Of a stretch of DNA of 64,000 bases, positions 52,510-59,715 are shown in pieces; the first letter of the stretch is position 1; each line of letters starts with the position of its first letter. The translations under genes were made by a program, and so were the position numbers. Source of the DNA: Frisingicoccus caecimuris. GTDB lineage: Bacteria; Bacillota; Clostridia; Lachnospirales; Lachnospiraceae. Below the pieces are notes generated by a model, which did not search any database, was not told the origin of the DNA, and saw only the letters and a list, made by a program, of their open reading frames with translations. The DNA lies in assembly GCF_004340975.1 (NCBI RefSeq), contig NZ_SLXA01000003.1, forward strand, positions 186,001 through 250,000. Direction: 5' to 3'.

Positions 52510-52848
52510 ATGGAAATGGAATATCAGGTGAAAGGTCCCTATCTGATCATTCAGGTAGGAAGGGAATTGGATCATCATCAGGCAGAGCATATACGGCAGG
52601 TACTGGAACGTATCGGACGAGAACGGGATATTCGGAATATTATTTTTGATTTTACAAAGACAACGTTTATGGACAGTTCCGGTGTGGGGATGCTGATCAG
52701 CCGGTATCGGGATCTTTCCATGTGCGGCGGTACGGTATGTGCGGCGGGCGTATGTCCGGCGGTGGAAAAACTTTTTTACGTGTCCGGTCTGCATAAAATT
52801 ATTCGGGTCTATTCGGAAGTGGAGGATGTTTTCAATGGACAAAAATGA
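52510..52848 (+). CDS. spoIIAA: Anti-sigma F factor antagonist SpoIIAA
   Basis: A 112-residue STAS-domain protein. FMDSSGVGML near residue 58 contains the Ser that SpoIIAB phosphorylates and SpoIIE dephosphorylates; the free form releases sigma-F in the forespore. ATG 52510 is chosen, seven bases after AGGAGG; ATG 52504 is too close to it. The start of spoIIAB overlaps its 3' end. Confidence 0.95.
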   Translation: MEMEYQVKGPYLIIQVGRELDHHQAEHIRQVLERIGRERDIRNIIFDFTKTTFMDSSGVGMLISRYRDLSMCGGTVCAAGVCPAVEKLFYVSGLHKIIRVYSEVEDVFNGQK

Positions 52849-53260
52849 AATAAAAGTAATATTTGACAGTTGTTCGGAAAATGAAAGCTTTGCCCGGATG
52901 GTAATTTCTGCGTTTGTGGCCCGTCTGGATCCGACGCTGGAAGAACTGGCGGATATAAAGACAGCAATTTCTGAGGCGGTAACAAATAGTATTATTCATG
53001 GTTACGGCGGTGGTAAGGGCGATATAGAAATGTATGGCCGGATTGATGACAGGGAGGTGGTCGTGGAAGTTGTGGATTTTGGCGTGGGCATTGAAAACAT
53101 TGAGAAGGCTATGGAGCCAATGTTTACGACAAGGCCGGATATTGATCGTTCGGGTATGGGATTCGCTTTTATGGAGGCGTTTATGGATGAACTGAAGGTA
53201 GAGTCCGAGCCGGGAAAGGGAACCCGTATCGTTATGAAAAAGAGACTGGGAGTGGTCTGA
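52835..53260 (+). CDS. spoIIAB: Anti-sigma F factor / serine kinase SpoIIAB
   Basis: A 141-residue GHKL-fold kinase that binds sigma-F and phosphorylates SpoIIAA. The N box ISEAVTNSIIHGYGG lies at about 48-62, the G1 box VVDFGVGIEN at 82-91, and the G2 segment RSGMGFAFMEAFMD at 106-119. ATG 52835 follows GGAGG by nine bases and overlaps the spoIIAA stop by 14 bases, indicating coupled translation. Confidence 0.96.
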   Translation: MDKNEIKVIFDSCSENESFARMVISAFVARLDPTLEELADIKTAISEAVTNSIIHGYGGGKGDIEMYGRIDDREVVVEVVDFGVGIENIEKAMEPMFTTRPDIDRSGMGFAFMEAFMDELKVESEPGKGTRIVMKKRLGVV

Positions 53261-53266
53261 CAATCT

Positions 53267-53983
53267 ATGGAATTTCTTGAGTTACTTTTAGCCGCTAAAT
53301 CAGGAGATAAGAAGTCAAGAGATTTACTTGTAGAAAAAAATATGGGACTTGTGTGGAGTGTGGTCCGACGTTTCGCTCATCGGGGGTATGAAGCGGAGGA
53401 CTTGTTTCAGATCGGTGTCATCGGTCTGATGAAAGCGATCGACTATTTTGATACGAGCTATGATGTACGGTTTTCTACCTATGCGGTGCCGATGATCTCC
53501 GGGGAGATCAAGCGGTTTCTCCGGGATGATGGAATGATCAAGGTCAGTCGGTCTCTGAAAGAGCATTCGTGGAAAATTCAGAAAGCCAGAGAGACGTTGA
53601 ACCATCAGAATGGTCGTGAAGCTTCGTTAAGTGAGCTTTGTGCCTGTACCGGTCTGGAGCCGGAGGATATTATTTCAGCCATGGAAGCCGGGTCGGAGGT
53701 TGAATCGTTAAATAAGGTGATATTCCAGAGCGATGGTCAGCCGGTACATTTGGTGGATAAACTGATTGAAAAGAAAGACAGCCATGGAGAACTTTTAGAC
53801 CATCTGCTGATCGAGGAATTGTTGGCGAATCTGGATGCGAGGGAGCGGGAACTGATTATTCTCAGATATTATTGTAATGAGACTCAGAGTAAAATTGCTG
53901 AACATTTTGGTGTTTCTCAGGTTCAGGTGTCCCGAATGGAAAAGCGGATTCTGAAGCGGATGAGGGAGATTATCGACCAGTAA
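53267..53983 (+). CDS. sigF: Sporulation sigma factor SigF
   Basis: A 238-residue sigma-70-family factor active in the forespore. Region 2 contains EDLFQIGVIGLMKAIDYFD and VRFSTYAVPMISGEIKRFLRDDG (the typical sporulation-sigma start of region 3), and region 4 has QSKIAEHFGVSQVQVSRMEKRIL. It begins six bases after spoIIAB with only a weak GGGAG site. Clostridial spoIIA layout. Confidence 0.96.
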   Translation: MEFLELLLAAKSGDKKSRDLLVEKNMGLVWSVVRRFAHRGYEAEDLFQIGVIGLMKAIDYFDTSYDVRFSTYAVPMISGEIKRFLRDDGMIKVSRSLKEHSWKIQKARETLNHQNGREASLSELCACTGLEPEDIISAMEAGSEVESLNKVIFQSDGQPVHLVDKLIEKKDSHGELLDHLLIEELLANLDARERELIILRYYCNETQSKIAEHFGVSQVQVSRMEKRILKRMREIIDQ

Positions 53984-54001
53984 TCATACCCAGAATTGGG
54001 A

Positions 54002-54031
54002 TTGCATTTCACCTGTATTTGGGTGTATTAT
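54002..54031 (+). promoter_or_regulatory. Putative promoter of the second 2-hydroxyacid dehydrogenase
   Basis: TTGCAT (54002-54007), 18-base spacer, TATTAT (54026-54031), with TG directly before the -10 box. It lies in the 110-base gap after sigF. Confidence 0.55.
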
Positions 54032-54093
54032 AGAGATACGGGCATCCGCCTGAAAGGAGTATAATAAGGATTACATCGAGGAGGAATTTTAGT

Positions 54094-55047
54094 ATGAAAA
54101 TCAGTTTATTAGAGCCGATTGGGGTATCACAGGCAGTATTGGATGAACTTTCACAGGGGTTGAAGGACAGGGGTCATGAATTCTGTTATTATGATACAAA
54201 GACTACAGATTTGGAAGAACTTAAAAAACGTACCGCAGGATGTGACATTGCCATGATCGCCAACAATCCATATCCGGCAGAGGTTGTGGAATCTGCAGAT
54301 GCTTTAAAGATGATTTCCGTAGCATTTACAGGAATCGATCATATTGGTGTACAGGCATGCAGAGATAAGAATATTATGATCTGTAATGCGGCCGGTTATT
54401 CGAATCAGACGGTGGCAGAGTTGGTGATCGGTATGGCGATTGCTGGTCTGAGAAATGTGGCAAAGGCAAATGATGTGGTTCGTAAAGGCGGTACAAGTGC
54501 AGGTATCGGCGGCCGCGAAATCTGTGGACGTACGGTAGGTATTATCGGTCTTGGAAAGATTGGTATGGTTGCTGCAAAATTGTTCCTGGCTTTTGGCGCA
54601 AAGGTTATTGCTTATAACCGGAGTCAGACCGAGGAAGCCAAAGCTCTTGGTATTGAATATAAATCACTGGATGAAGTATTATCCGAAAGTGATATCGTTT
54701 CTTTGAATATGCCGTTAAATGACAGTACACGGGGATTTATCAGTGCAGATAAGATTGCGCTTATGAAACCGGATACGGTATTTATCAACTGTGCCCGCGG
54801 ACCGATCGTAGACAATGCGGCGCTGGCAAAGGCATTGAATGAAGATAAATTAGGCTTTGCATGTCTGGACGTATTTGATATGGAACCGCCGATTCCGGAA
54901 GATTATCCGATCCTTTCCGCAAAGAATACGCTGCTGACACCGCATCAGGCTTTTATCTCTGAGGAATCTATGATTCGCCGTGCGAAAATTGTTTTTGATA
55001 ATGTGTATGCTTATCTGGATGGTTCACCGGTGAATGTGTGTAAATAA
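54094..55047 (+). CDS. D-isomer-specific 2-hydroxyacid dehydrogenase
   Basis: A 317-residue NAD-dependent dehydrogenase. The NAD loop is VGIIGLGKIGMVAA (about residues 148-161), catalytic Arg in NCARGPIVDN, Glu in DMEPPIPEDYP, and His in TPHQAFIS. It is only loosely similar to the other family member at 16514. The acceptor is unknown; the family includes D-lactate, phosphoglycerate and hydroxyisocaproate dehydrogenases. AGGAGG precedes ATG 54094. It is closed by a very strong terminator, so it is a single-gene unit between the two sporulation operons. Confidence 0.9.
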   Translation: MKISLLEPIGVSQAVLDELSQGLKDRGHEFCYYDTKTTDLEELKKRTAGCDIAMIANNPYPAEVVESADALKMISVAFTGIDHIGVQACRDKNIMICNAAGYSNQTVAELVIGMAIAGLRNVAKANDVVRKGGTSAGIGGREICGRTVGIIGLGKIGMVAAKLFLAFGAKVIAYNRSQTEEAKALGIEYKSLDEVLSESDIVSLNMPLNDSTRGFISADKIALMKPDTVFINCARGPIVDNAALAKALNEDKLGFACLDVFDMEPPIPEDYPILSAKNTLLTPHQAFISEESMIRRAKIVFDNVYAYLDGSPVNVCK

Positions 55048-55065
55048 TTAAATAGCTTTTTTATG

Positions 55066-55117
55066 AATACATCTTTTGAAAAAACAAGCATTTTTTTCAA
55101 AAGATGTATTTTTTTAT
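55066..55117 (+). terminator. Very strong terminator after the dehydrogenase
   Basis: A perfect 19-base stem (55066-55084 with 55092-55110), 7-base loop, T-tract. It insulates the spoVA operon from upstream transcription. A weak sigma-F/G-like pair, GTATT (55106) and AATAATA (55128-55134), lies at its downstream edge. Confidence 0.93.
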
Positions 55118-55155
55118 GTTGGTCAGGAATAATAAGGTTCAAAGGAGTGATGAAA

Positions 55156-55344
55156 ATGCATGAAATACGGGGTTTTAAAATTTTCATATGCCTGATATTG
55201 ACAGTCGTCGCTGCAGTTCTCTGGCTGAGTGTGTGGAGTCGTTTTGCTTCCAATGTGGGTCAGACAACTTATGAGGATGCGGTTTTTGTGGAAATAGAAG
55301 ATCATGCGCCAAAGGAAGGAGAGGATACTCTTTGGAGCATATAA
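55156..55344 (+). CDS. Small single-pass membrane protein preceding spoVAA
   Basis: A 62-residue protein with one membrane helix (IFICLILTVVAAVLWLSVW, residues 9-27) and an acidic tail (YEDAVFVEIEDHAPKEGED). The ATG at 55156 is eight bases after AAAGGAG; earlier in-frame ATGs lie in the upstream terminator. It overlaps spoVAA by 13 bases, so it is translated with the spoVA operon. I know no name for it; it may be a sporulation-specific membrane peptide. Confidence 0.7.
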   Translation: MHEIRGFKIFICLILTVVAAVLWLSVWSRFASNVGQTTYEDAVFVEIEDHAPKEGEDTLWSI

Positions 55345-55967
55345 AATCAGATATTTATATTAAGCTGGATGCCCATGTCCGTGTCGACCAAAAACAGGTC
55401 AGACTGAAGGATATGGCCAGTATTTACTGCAACGATGAGGAACTGATGCAGCGGGTTAAGAATGTGCCGGTATTTTCATTTCAGGAAACGGATGGAGAAA
55501 AAGAGGTTATCTCTATTCTCTATGTTTATGAGGCGATTTACAGGTTTTTGGGGAGGGATTTAGAGATCCATTCCACAGGAAGCAGTGACTGTCTGGTAGA
55601 CTTGATTTCCGGAAAGAGGCCATCTGGTCTATGGAGTCATATTCAAGTTGTTCTGGTCAGTCTGGTCACATTTTTCGGGGCAGCCTTTTCTATCATGACT
55701 TATAATGAGGACGCAGGAGTGGAAGACCTTTTTGATACGCTGTATGAAATGTTTTTGGGACCGGACAGCGGCAATGGTGTGTTAGAGGCGACCTATTCCG
55801 TGGGAATTGCACTTGGCATTCTTGTATTTTTTAATCATTTTGAAAAGAAGGGGCGCAGGAATCCAACAGCCATGGAAATTCAAATGGATAAGTATGAAGA
55901 GGATATGGTGGATGCCTATGTAAAATCTTCGGACCGTCGGGGAAAATCACTGGATGTGGAGGATTAG
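55332..55967 (+). CDS. spoVAA: Stage V sporulation protein AA
   Basis: A 211-residue SpoVAA. The N-terminal soluble part (VRLKDMASIYCNDEELMQRVKNVPVF) is followed by two or three membrane segments (IQVVLVSLVTFFGAAFSIM; VGIALGILVFFNHF). SpoVA proteins form the forespore inner-membrane channel for dipicolinic acid and Ca2+. Translation probably starts at TTG 55332, seven bases after GAGG. Confidence 0.9.
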   Translation: MEHIKSDIYIKLDAHVRVDQKQVRLKDMASIYCNDEELMQRVKNVPVFSFQETDGEKEVISILYVYEAIYRFLGRDLEIHSTGSSDCLVDLISGKRPSGLWSHIQVVLVSLVTFFGAAFSIMTYNEDAGVEDLFDTLYEMFLGPDSGNGVLEATYSVGIALGILVFFNHFEKKGRRNPTAMEIQMDKYEEDMVDAYVKSSDRRGKSLDVED

Positions 55968-55970
55968 AAT

Positions 55971-56378
55971 ATGGAAAACCTTGCATTGGCTTTTATTGGT
56001 GTATCTTCCGGGTTTACAGTGGCGGCTGCTCTGTTTGCTCTGATCGCCACCATTGGTGTATTGAACCGATTAGCTCAGGTGACCCACAGCGCCTCCCGAA
56101 TTCGATGGTATGAGGTCTGTTTTATAGCTGGAGGCATCATTGGAAATTTGCTTTGGATTTATCAGTGGCATATACCGGTGGGTTTATCATGGGAGATGGG
56201 AATCTTTGGTCTGTTCATGGGAATATATGTGGGCTGTTTTATCGGAGCATTGGCCGAAGTCGTTAATGTATTTCCGATTTTATTTCATCGGCTGCGGCTA
56301 AGGGAGGGGATGAAAGCATTTATCTGGGCCATAGCTCTGGGAAAAGCTGTCGGTGGAATCATAGAATTTTTTGTGTGA
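55971..56378 (+). CDS. spoVAB: Stage V sporulation protein AB
   Basis: A 135-residue membrane protein with four membrane segments. The family pattern VSSGFTVAAALFALIATIGVLNRLAQVT and FMGIYVGCFIGALAEVVNVFPIL is clear. Part of the dipicolinic acid channel complex. ATG 55971 starts three bases after the spoVAA stop. Confidence 0.92.
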   Translation: MENLALAFIGVSSGFTVAAALFALIATIGVLNRLAQVTHSASRIRWYEVCFIAGGIIGNLLWIYQWHIPVGLSWEMGIFGLFMGIYVGCFIGALAEVVNVFPILFHRLRLREGMKAFIWAIALGKAVGGIIEFFV

Positions 56379-56391
56379 GGAGGAAAAGGCA

Positions 56392-56838
56392 TTGAATAAG
56401 AAAGAATATCAGGACTATGTAGAACAGGTAACGCCAAAAGTCAATGGATGGCTTTCGTTTTTGAAGGCTTTTGTCAGCGGCGGCATCATCTGTGTGATCG
56501 GCCAGTGTCTGTACAACTGGTTTAAATCCCAGGGGATGATGCACACACTGGCGAACAATTACACAACACTTATACTGATCTTGATCAGCGTTCTTTTAAC
56601 AGGATTCAACCTGGTAGGACCGATTACAAAATTTGCCGGGGCCGGATATCTCGTGCCAATTACCGGTTTTGCCAATTCGGTGGCCTCCTGTGCGATAGAA
56701 TTTAAGCGTGAAGGACAGGTATTTGGTATCGGCAGTCAGATTTTTAATATTGCCGGGCCGGTCATTTTATATGGTATAGTGACAAGTTGGTTTTTTGGCT
56801 TGATTTATTGGATACTTATGAGTATCGGAATGGTATAG
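56392..56838 (+). CDS. spoVAC: Stage V sporulation protein AC
   Basis: A 148-residue membrane protein with about four membrane segments. FLKAFVSGGIICVIGQ and GPITKFAGAGYLVPITGFANSVASCAIEFKREG are SpoVAC hallmarks. SpoVAC acts as the mechanosensitive channel component for dipicolinic acid release. TTG 56392 is chosen as the start (GAGGAGG eight bases upstream). The C-terminal region is homologous to SpoVAE encoded at 59209. Confidence 0.93.
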   Translation: MNKKEYQDYVEQVTPKVNGWLSFLKAFVSGGIICVIGQCLYNWFKSQGMMHTLANNYTTLILILISVLLTGFNLVGPITKFAGAGYLVPITGFANSVASCAIEFKREGQVFGIGSQIFNIAGPVILYGIVTSWFFGLIYWILMSIGMV

Positions 56839-56848
56839 GAGGGCAGTT

Positions 56849-57889
56849 ATGGGAACAAAGAGACAGGGCAGATATACAGTGATGTTTGAAAAACCTCCGA
56901 TAATCCGCAGCTATGCGGCTATTGTGGGAGAAAAGGAATCAGAAGGACCTTTAGGGGCTTATTTTGACACCGTATGCGAAGACCCGATGATGGGACAGGA
57001 CAGTTGGGAGGCAGCGGAAGGTCAGCTTCAATACACGGCCGTATTAAAAGCGCTGGATAAGGCATTTTTACGGCCGGAGGATATTGATTATCTGTTTGCC
57101 GGGGATTTGCTCGGTCAGACGATTGCCACTTCCTTTGGCGTCATGGAGCTGCAGATTCCCCATTTTGGTCTTTATGGTGCATGTTCGACGATGGGAGAGT
57201 CTCTGAGTCTGGCTTCTATGGCGATTGATGGCGGTTTTGCCAGTCGTGTAGTGGCGGTGACTTCCAGCCATTTTGCCAGTGCTGAAAAGCAATTTCGTTA
57301 TCCTCTGGGATATGGTAATCAGCGCTCTTTAGCGTCTACATGGACGGTAACAGGAAGCGGCGCCCTTGTTTTGGAAAACGCGGAGGAATGTTCGGAGCAG
57401 GCGGCAAAAAAATGTGTTCGTGTTCATGGGATAACGACAGGAAAAATTATGGATTATGGCATTAAGGATTCCCAGAATATGGGGGCCTGCATGGCGCCGG
57501 CCGCCGCCCTTGTTATTGCCAGTCATTTAAAGGACATGAATCGGAAACCGGAGGACTACGACCGGATCATTACCGGAGATCTGGGGACTGTCGGTCAGAA
57601 AATTTTATTTGAATTGATGCGTGAGGAAGGCTACGATATTGAAGGGTCTCATATGGATTGCGGTATTGAAATTTTTGACCATGAGACTCAGGATACCCAT
57701 GCCGGGGGAAGTGGATGTGGATGTTCGGCTGTGACTTTATGCAGCTATGTCATGCATCAGATGGAAATCGGAGAGTGGAAACGGGTCCTTTTTGTTCCGA
57801 CGGGGGCGTTGTTGTCAAAAATAAGTTTTAACGAGGGGTTGAGTATTCCGGGGATTGCCCACGGTGTAGTGCTTGAAAAAGACGGATGA
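56849..57889 (+). CDS. spoVAD: Stage V sporulation protein AD
   Basis: A 346-residue thiolase-fold protein that binds dipicolinic acid rather than acyl-CoA. IDYLFAGDLLGQTIATSFG and LYGACSTMGESLSLASM carry the fold signature, DTHAGGSGCGCSAVTL lies near residue 287, and the last strand GIAHGVVLEKDG is typical. ATG 56849 follows AGGAGGG. Its 3' end contains a vegetative-type promoter for the next gene. Confidence 0.95.
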   Translation: MGTKRQGRYTVMFEKPPIIRSYAAIVGEKESEGPLGAYFDTVCEDPMMGQDSWEAAEGQLQYTAVLKALDKAFLRPEDIDYLFAGDLLGQTIATSFGVMELQIPHFGLYGACSTMGESLSLASMAIDGGFASRVVAVTSSHFASAEKQFRYPLGYGNQRSLASTWTVTGSGALVLENAEECSEQAAKKCVRVHGITTGKIMDYGIKDSQNMGACMAPAAALVIASHLKDMNRKPEDYDRIITGDLGTVGQKILFELMREEGYDIEGSHMDCGIEIFDHETQDTHAGGSGCGCSAVTLCSYVMHQMEIGEWKRVLFVPTGALLSKISFNEGLSIPGIAHGVVLEKDG

Positions 57890-57901
57890 TTGGTCTATAA
57901 T
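57873..57901 (+). promoter_or_regulatory. Sigma-A promoter of the aminotransferase nested in spoVA
   Basis: TTGAAA (57873-57878), 17-base spacer, TATAAT (57896-57901), overlapping the spoVAD 3' end. Near-consensus, so the aminotransferase should be expressed in growing cells independently of sporulation. Confidence 0.8.
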
Positions 57902-57938
57902 AAATACAATATGATAAAATTTTAAAGGAGCGATGAGG

Positions 57939-59120
57939 ATGAAATTCCATTTTGCCGAACATTTGGACAGCTTTGAGGCAGGGATATTTGCCATATTAAA
58001 TGAGAAAAAAGAGGAGCTTCTGCGGCAGGGAAGAGAAGTATATAATCTGTCCGTGGGAACGCCGGATTTTAAACCGGCACCCCATGTGATGGAAGCTTTT
58101 TGTAAAGCATGCCAGGATCCGGAGAACTATAAGTATTCTCTGGTGGACATGCCGGAGCTTTTAGATGCGGTGGCCGGCCATTATGAGCGTCGGTATGGCG
58201 TACATATTGAACATGATGAAATTATGTCCATTAACGGTTCTCAGGAAGGGATCGCCCACATTGCCATGGCTCTGTGTGATGCGGAAGATGTGGTCCTTGT
58301 GCCCAATCCAGGATATCCGATTTTCTCAGTCGGACCATTTTTATGCGGTGCTGTGCCTGTGACTTATGATCTGCGTCCGGAGAATCATTTCCTGCCGGAT
58401 TTTGACAGCATTTCGGAAGAAGTGGCAAAGAAAGCAAAATTTATAATTGTATCCTATCCGCTGAATCCGGTCTGTGTGACGGCAAATGATCGGATGTACG
58501 AAGAACTCATTCGTTTTGCGGAGAAATATCAGATTATTGTCCTGCATGACAATGCTTACTCAGATATCATTTACGGCGGAAGAAAGGGCGGTTCTTTCCT
58601 GGCGTATGATGGGGCAAAGGATGTGGGCGTGGAATTTTACTCTCTTTCTAAATCCTATAATCTGACGGGAGCCAGAATTTCTTTTGTGATTGGCAATAAG
58701 GAGATTATCAGTAAGTTTAAGACGGTTCGGTCTCAGATCGATTACGGCGTATTTAAACCGGTACAGTATGGCGCCATTGCGGCTTTGAACGGACCTCAGG
58801 ATGCGGTGCTTGAGCAGTGTGCTGAGTATGAACGGCGAAATCATGCACTTTGCGGAGGCTTGCGCCGTATCGGATGGAATGTACCGGACAGTGAGGGGAC
58901 CATGTTCGCCTGGGCGCCGATTCCGGACGGGTATGTATCCTCCGAACAATTTTGTATGGACCTGGCGGACAAAACCGGTGTTATCTGTACGCCGGGAAGC
59001 AGTTTCGGAAGTCTGGGAAGCCGTTATGTTCGATTTGCGCTGGTGCGGGATGTTCCGACGATGGAAAAAATCGTACAAATTATTGATGAAAGCGGTATTT
59101 TAAAGAATAGAGTAAATTGA
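57939..59120 (+). CDS. Class I/II aminotransferase within the spoVA operon
   Basis: A 393-residue PLP aminotransferase, similar to aspartate/LL-diaminopimelate-type enzymes. NLSVGTPDFKPAPHV at the N-terminus, NPGYPIFSVG, SYPLNPV, HDNAYSDIIYGG, the PLP Lys in SLSKSYNLTGARISF, and VRFALV near the end are present. ATG 57939 follows AAAGGAG by eight bases; ATG 57933 is too close to the site. It interrupts the spoVAD-spoVAE order. A diaminopimelate-type role would link it to dipicolinic acid and cortex synthesis, but the substrate is not proven. Confidence 0.85.
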   Translation: MKFHFAEHLDSFEAGIFAILNEKKEELLRQGREVYNLSVGTPDFKPAPHVMEAFCKACQDPENYKYSLVDMPELLDAVAGHYERRYGVHIEHDEIMSINGSQEGIAHIAMALCDAEDVVLVPNPGYPIFSVGPFLCGAVPVTYDLRPENHFLPDFDSISEEVAKKAKFIIVSYPLNPVCVTANDRMYEELIRFAEKYQIIVLHDNAYSDIIYGGRKGGSFLAYDGAKDVGVEFYSLSKSYNLTGARISFVIGNKEIISKFKTVRSQIDYGVFKPVQYGAIAALNGPQDAVLEQCAEYERRNHALCGGLRRIGWNVPDSEGTMFAWAPIPDGYVSSEQFCMDLADKTGVICTPGSSFGSLGSRYVRFALVRDVPTMEKIVQIIDESGILKNRVN

Positions 59121-59208
59121 TTGCTCCCGGGTATATTACGGTGGTTTTTGCACATACTTTCCATAAGAGCCCGCAGGTCGGACTGTGGGATGGAAAGGAA
59201 GATGTATA

Positions 59209-59565
59209 ATGATGTTTCTTAAAGCTTTTTTAGTGGGAGGCCTGATTTGTGGGCTGATTCAGATTTTGATGGATCGGACCAAACTCCTTCCGGGACGCAT
59301 TATGGTACTGCTCGTCTGTCTGGGAATCGCGGCAGGAGTCCTTGGTATTTATAAACCTCTGGTGGATTTTGCCGGGGCAGGGGCTACCGTACCGCTGTGC
59401 GGCTTTGGTTACAGCTTGTGGGAAGGTGTTAAAGGCGCAATCAATGATGAAGGATTTATTGGGATTTTTAAAGGTGGGTTTAGTGCGTCGTCGATTGGAA
59501 TCAGCGCGTCTCTGCTGATTTCTTATCTGGCATCTCTCATTTTTAATCCAAAGATGAAAAAGTAG
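59209..59565 (+). CDS. spoVAE: Stage V sporulation protein AE
   Basis: A 118-residue membrane protein with about four membrane segments. AFLVGGLICGLIQILMDRTKL and PLVDFAGAGATVPLCGFGYSLWEGVKGAI are typical of SpoVAE (SpoVAEb). ATG 59209 is seven bases after AAGGAAG. It is separated from spoVAD by the aminotransferase. A strong bidirectional terminator follows. Confidence 0.92.
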   Translation: MMFLKAFLVGGLICGLIQILMDRTKLLPGRIMVLLVCLGIAAGVLGIYKPLVDFAGAGATVPLCGFGYSLWEGVKGAINDEGFIGIFKGGFSASSIGISASLLISYLASLIFNPKMKK

Positions 59566-59570
59566 ATGAA

Positions 59571-59618
59571 AAAGAACGTCCCCAAAGTTATTTGATGACT
59601 TTGGGGACGTTCTTTTAT
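59571..59618. terminator. Bidirectional terminator between spoVAE and the penicillin-binding protein gene
   Basis: A perfect 18-base stem (59571-59588 with 59598-59615), with T-tracts on both strands. The minus-strand copy lies about 100 bases past the PBP stop. Confidence 0.92.
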
Positions 59619-59715
59619 TTATGCGAGCAACGAGCCAGGCAGCCGCACTTGTGCGGATATTTGGCGATTGTTGCGATAACGAGTGAAACGCGCAAAACGT
59701 GTTTCATCTCGTTGG

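Noticed and set aside
55106-55134. Sigma-F/sigma-G promoter for spoVA (GTATT and AATAATA)
   Set aside because: Position and spacing are plausible, but the match is weak and overlaps a terminator arm; mentioned only as a possibility.
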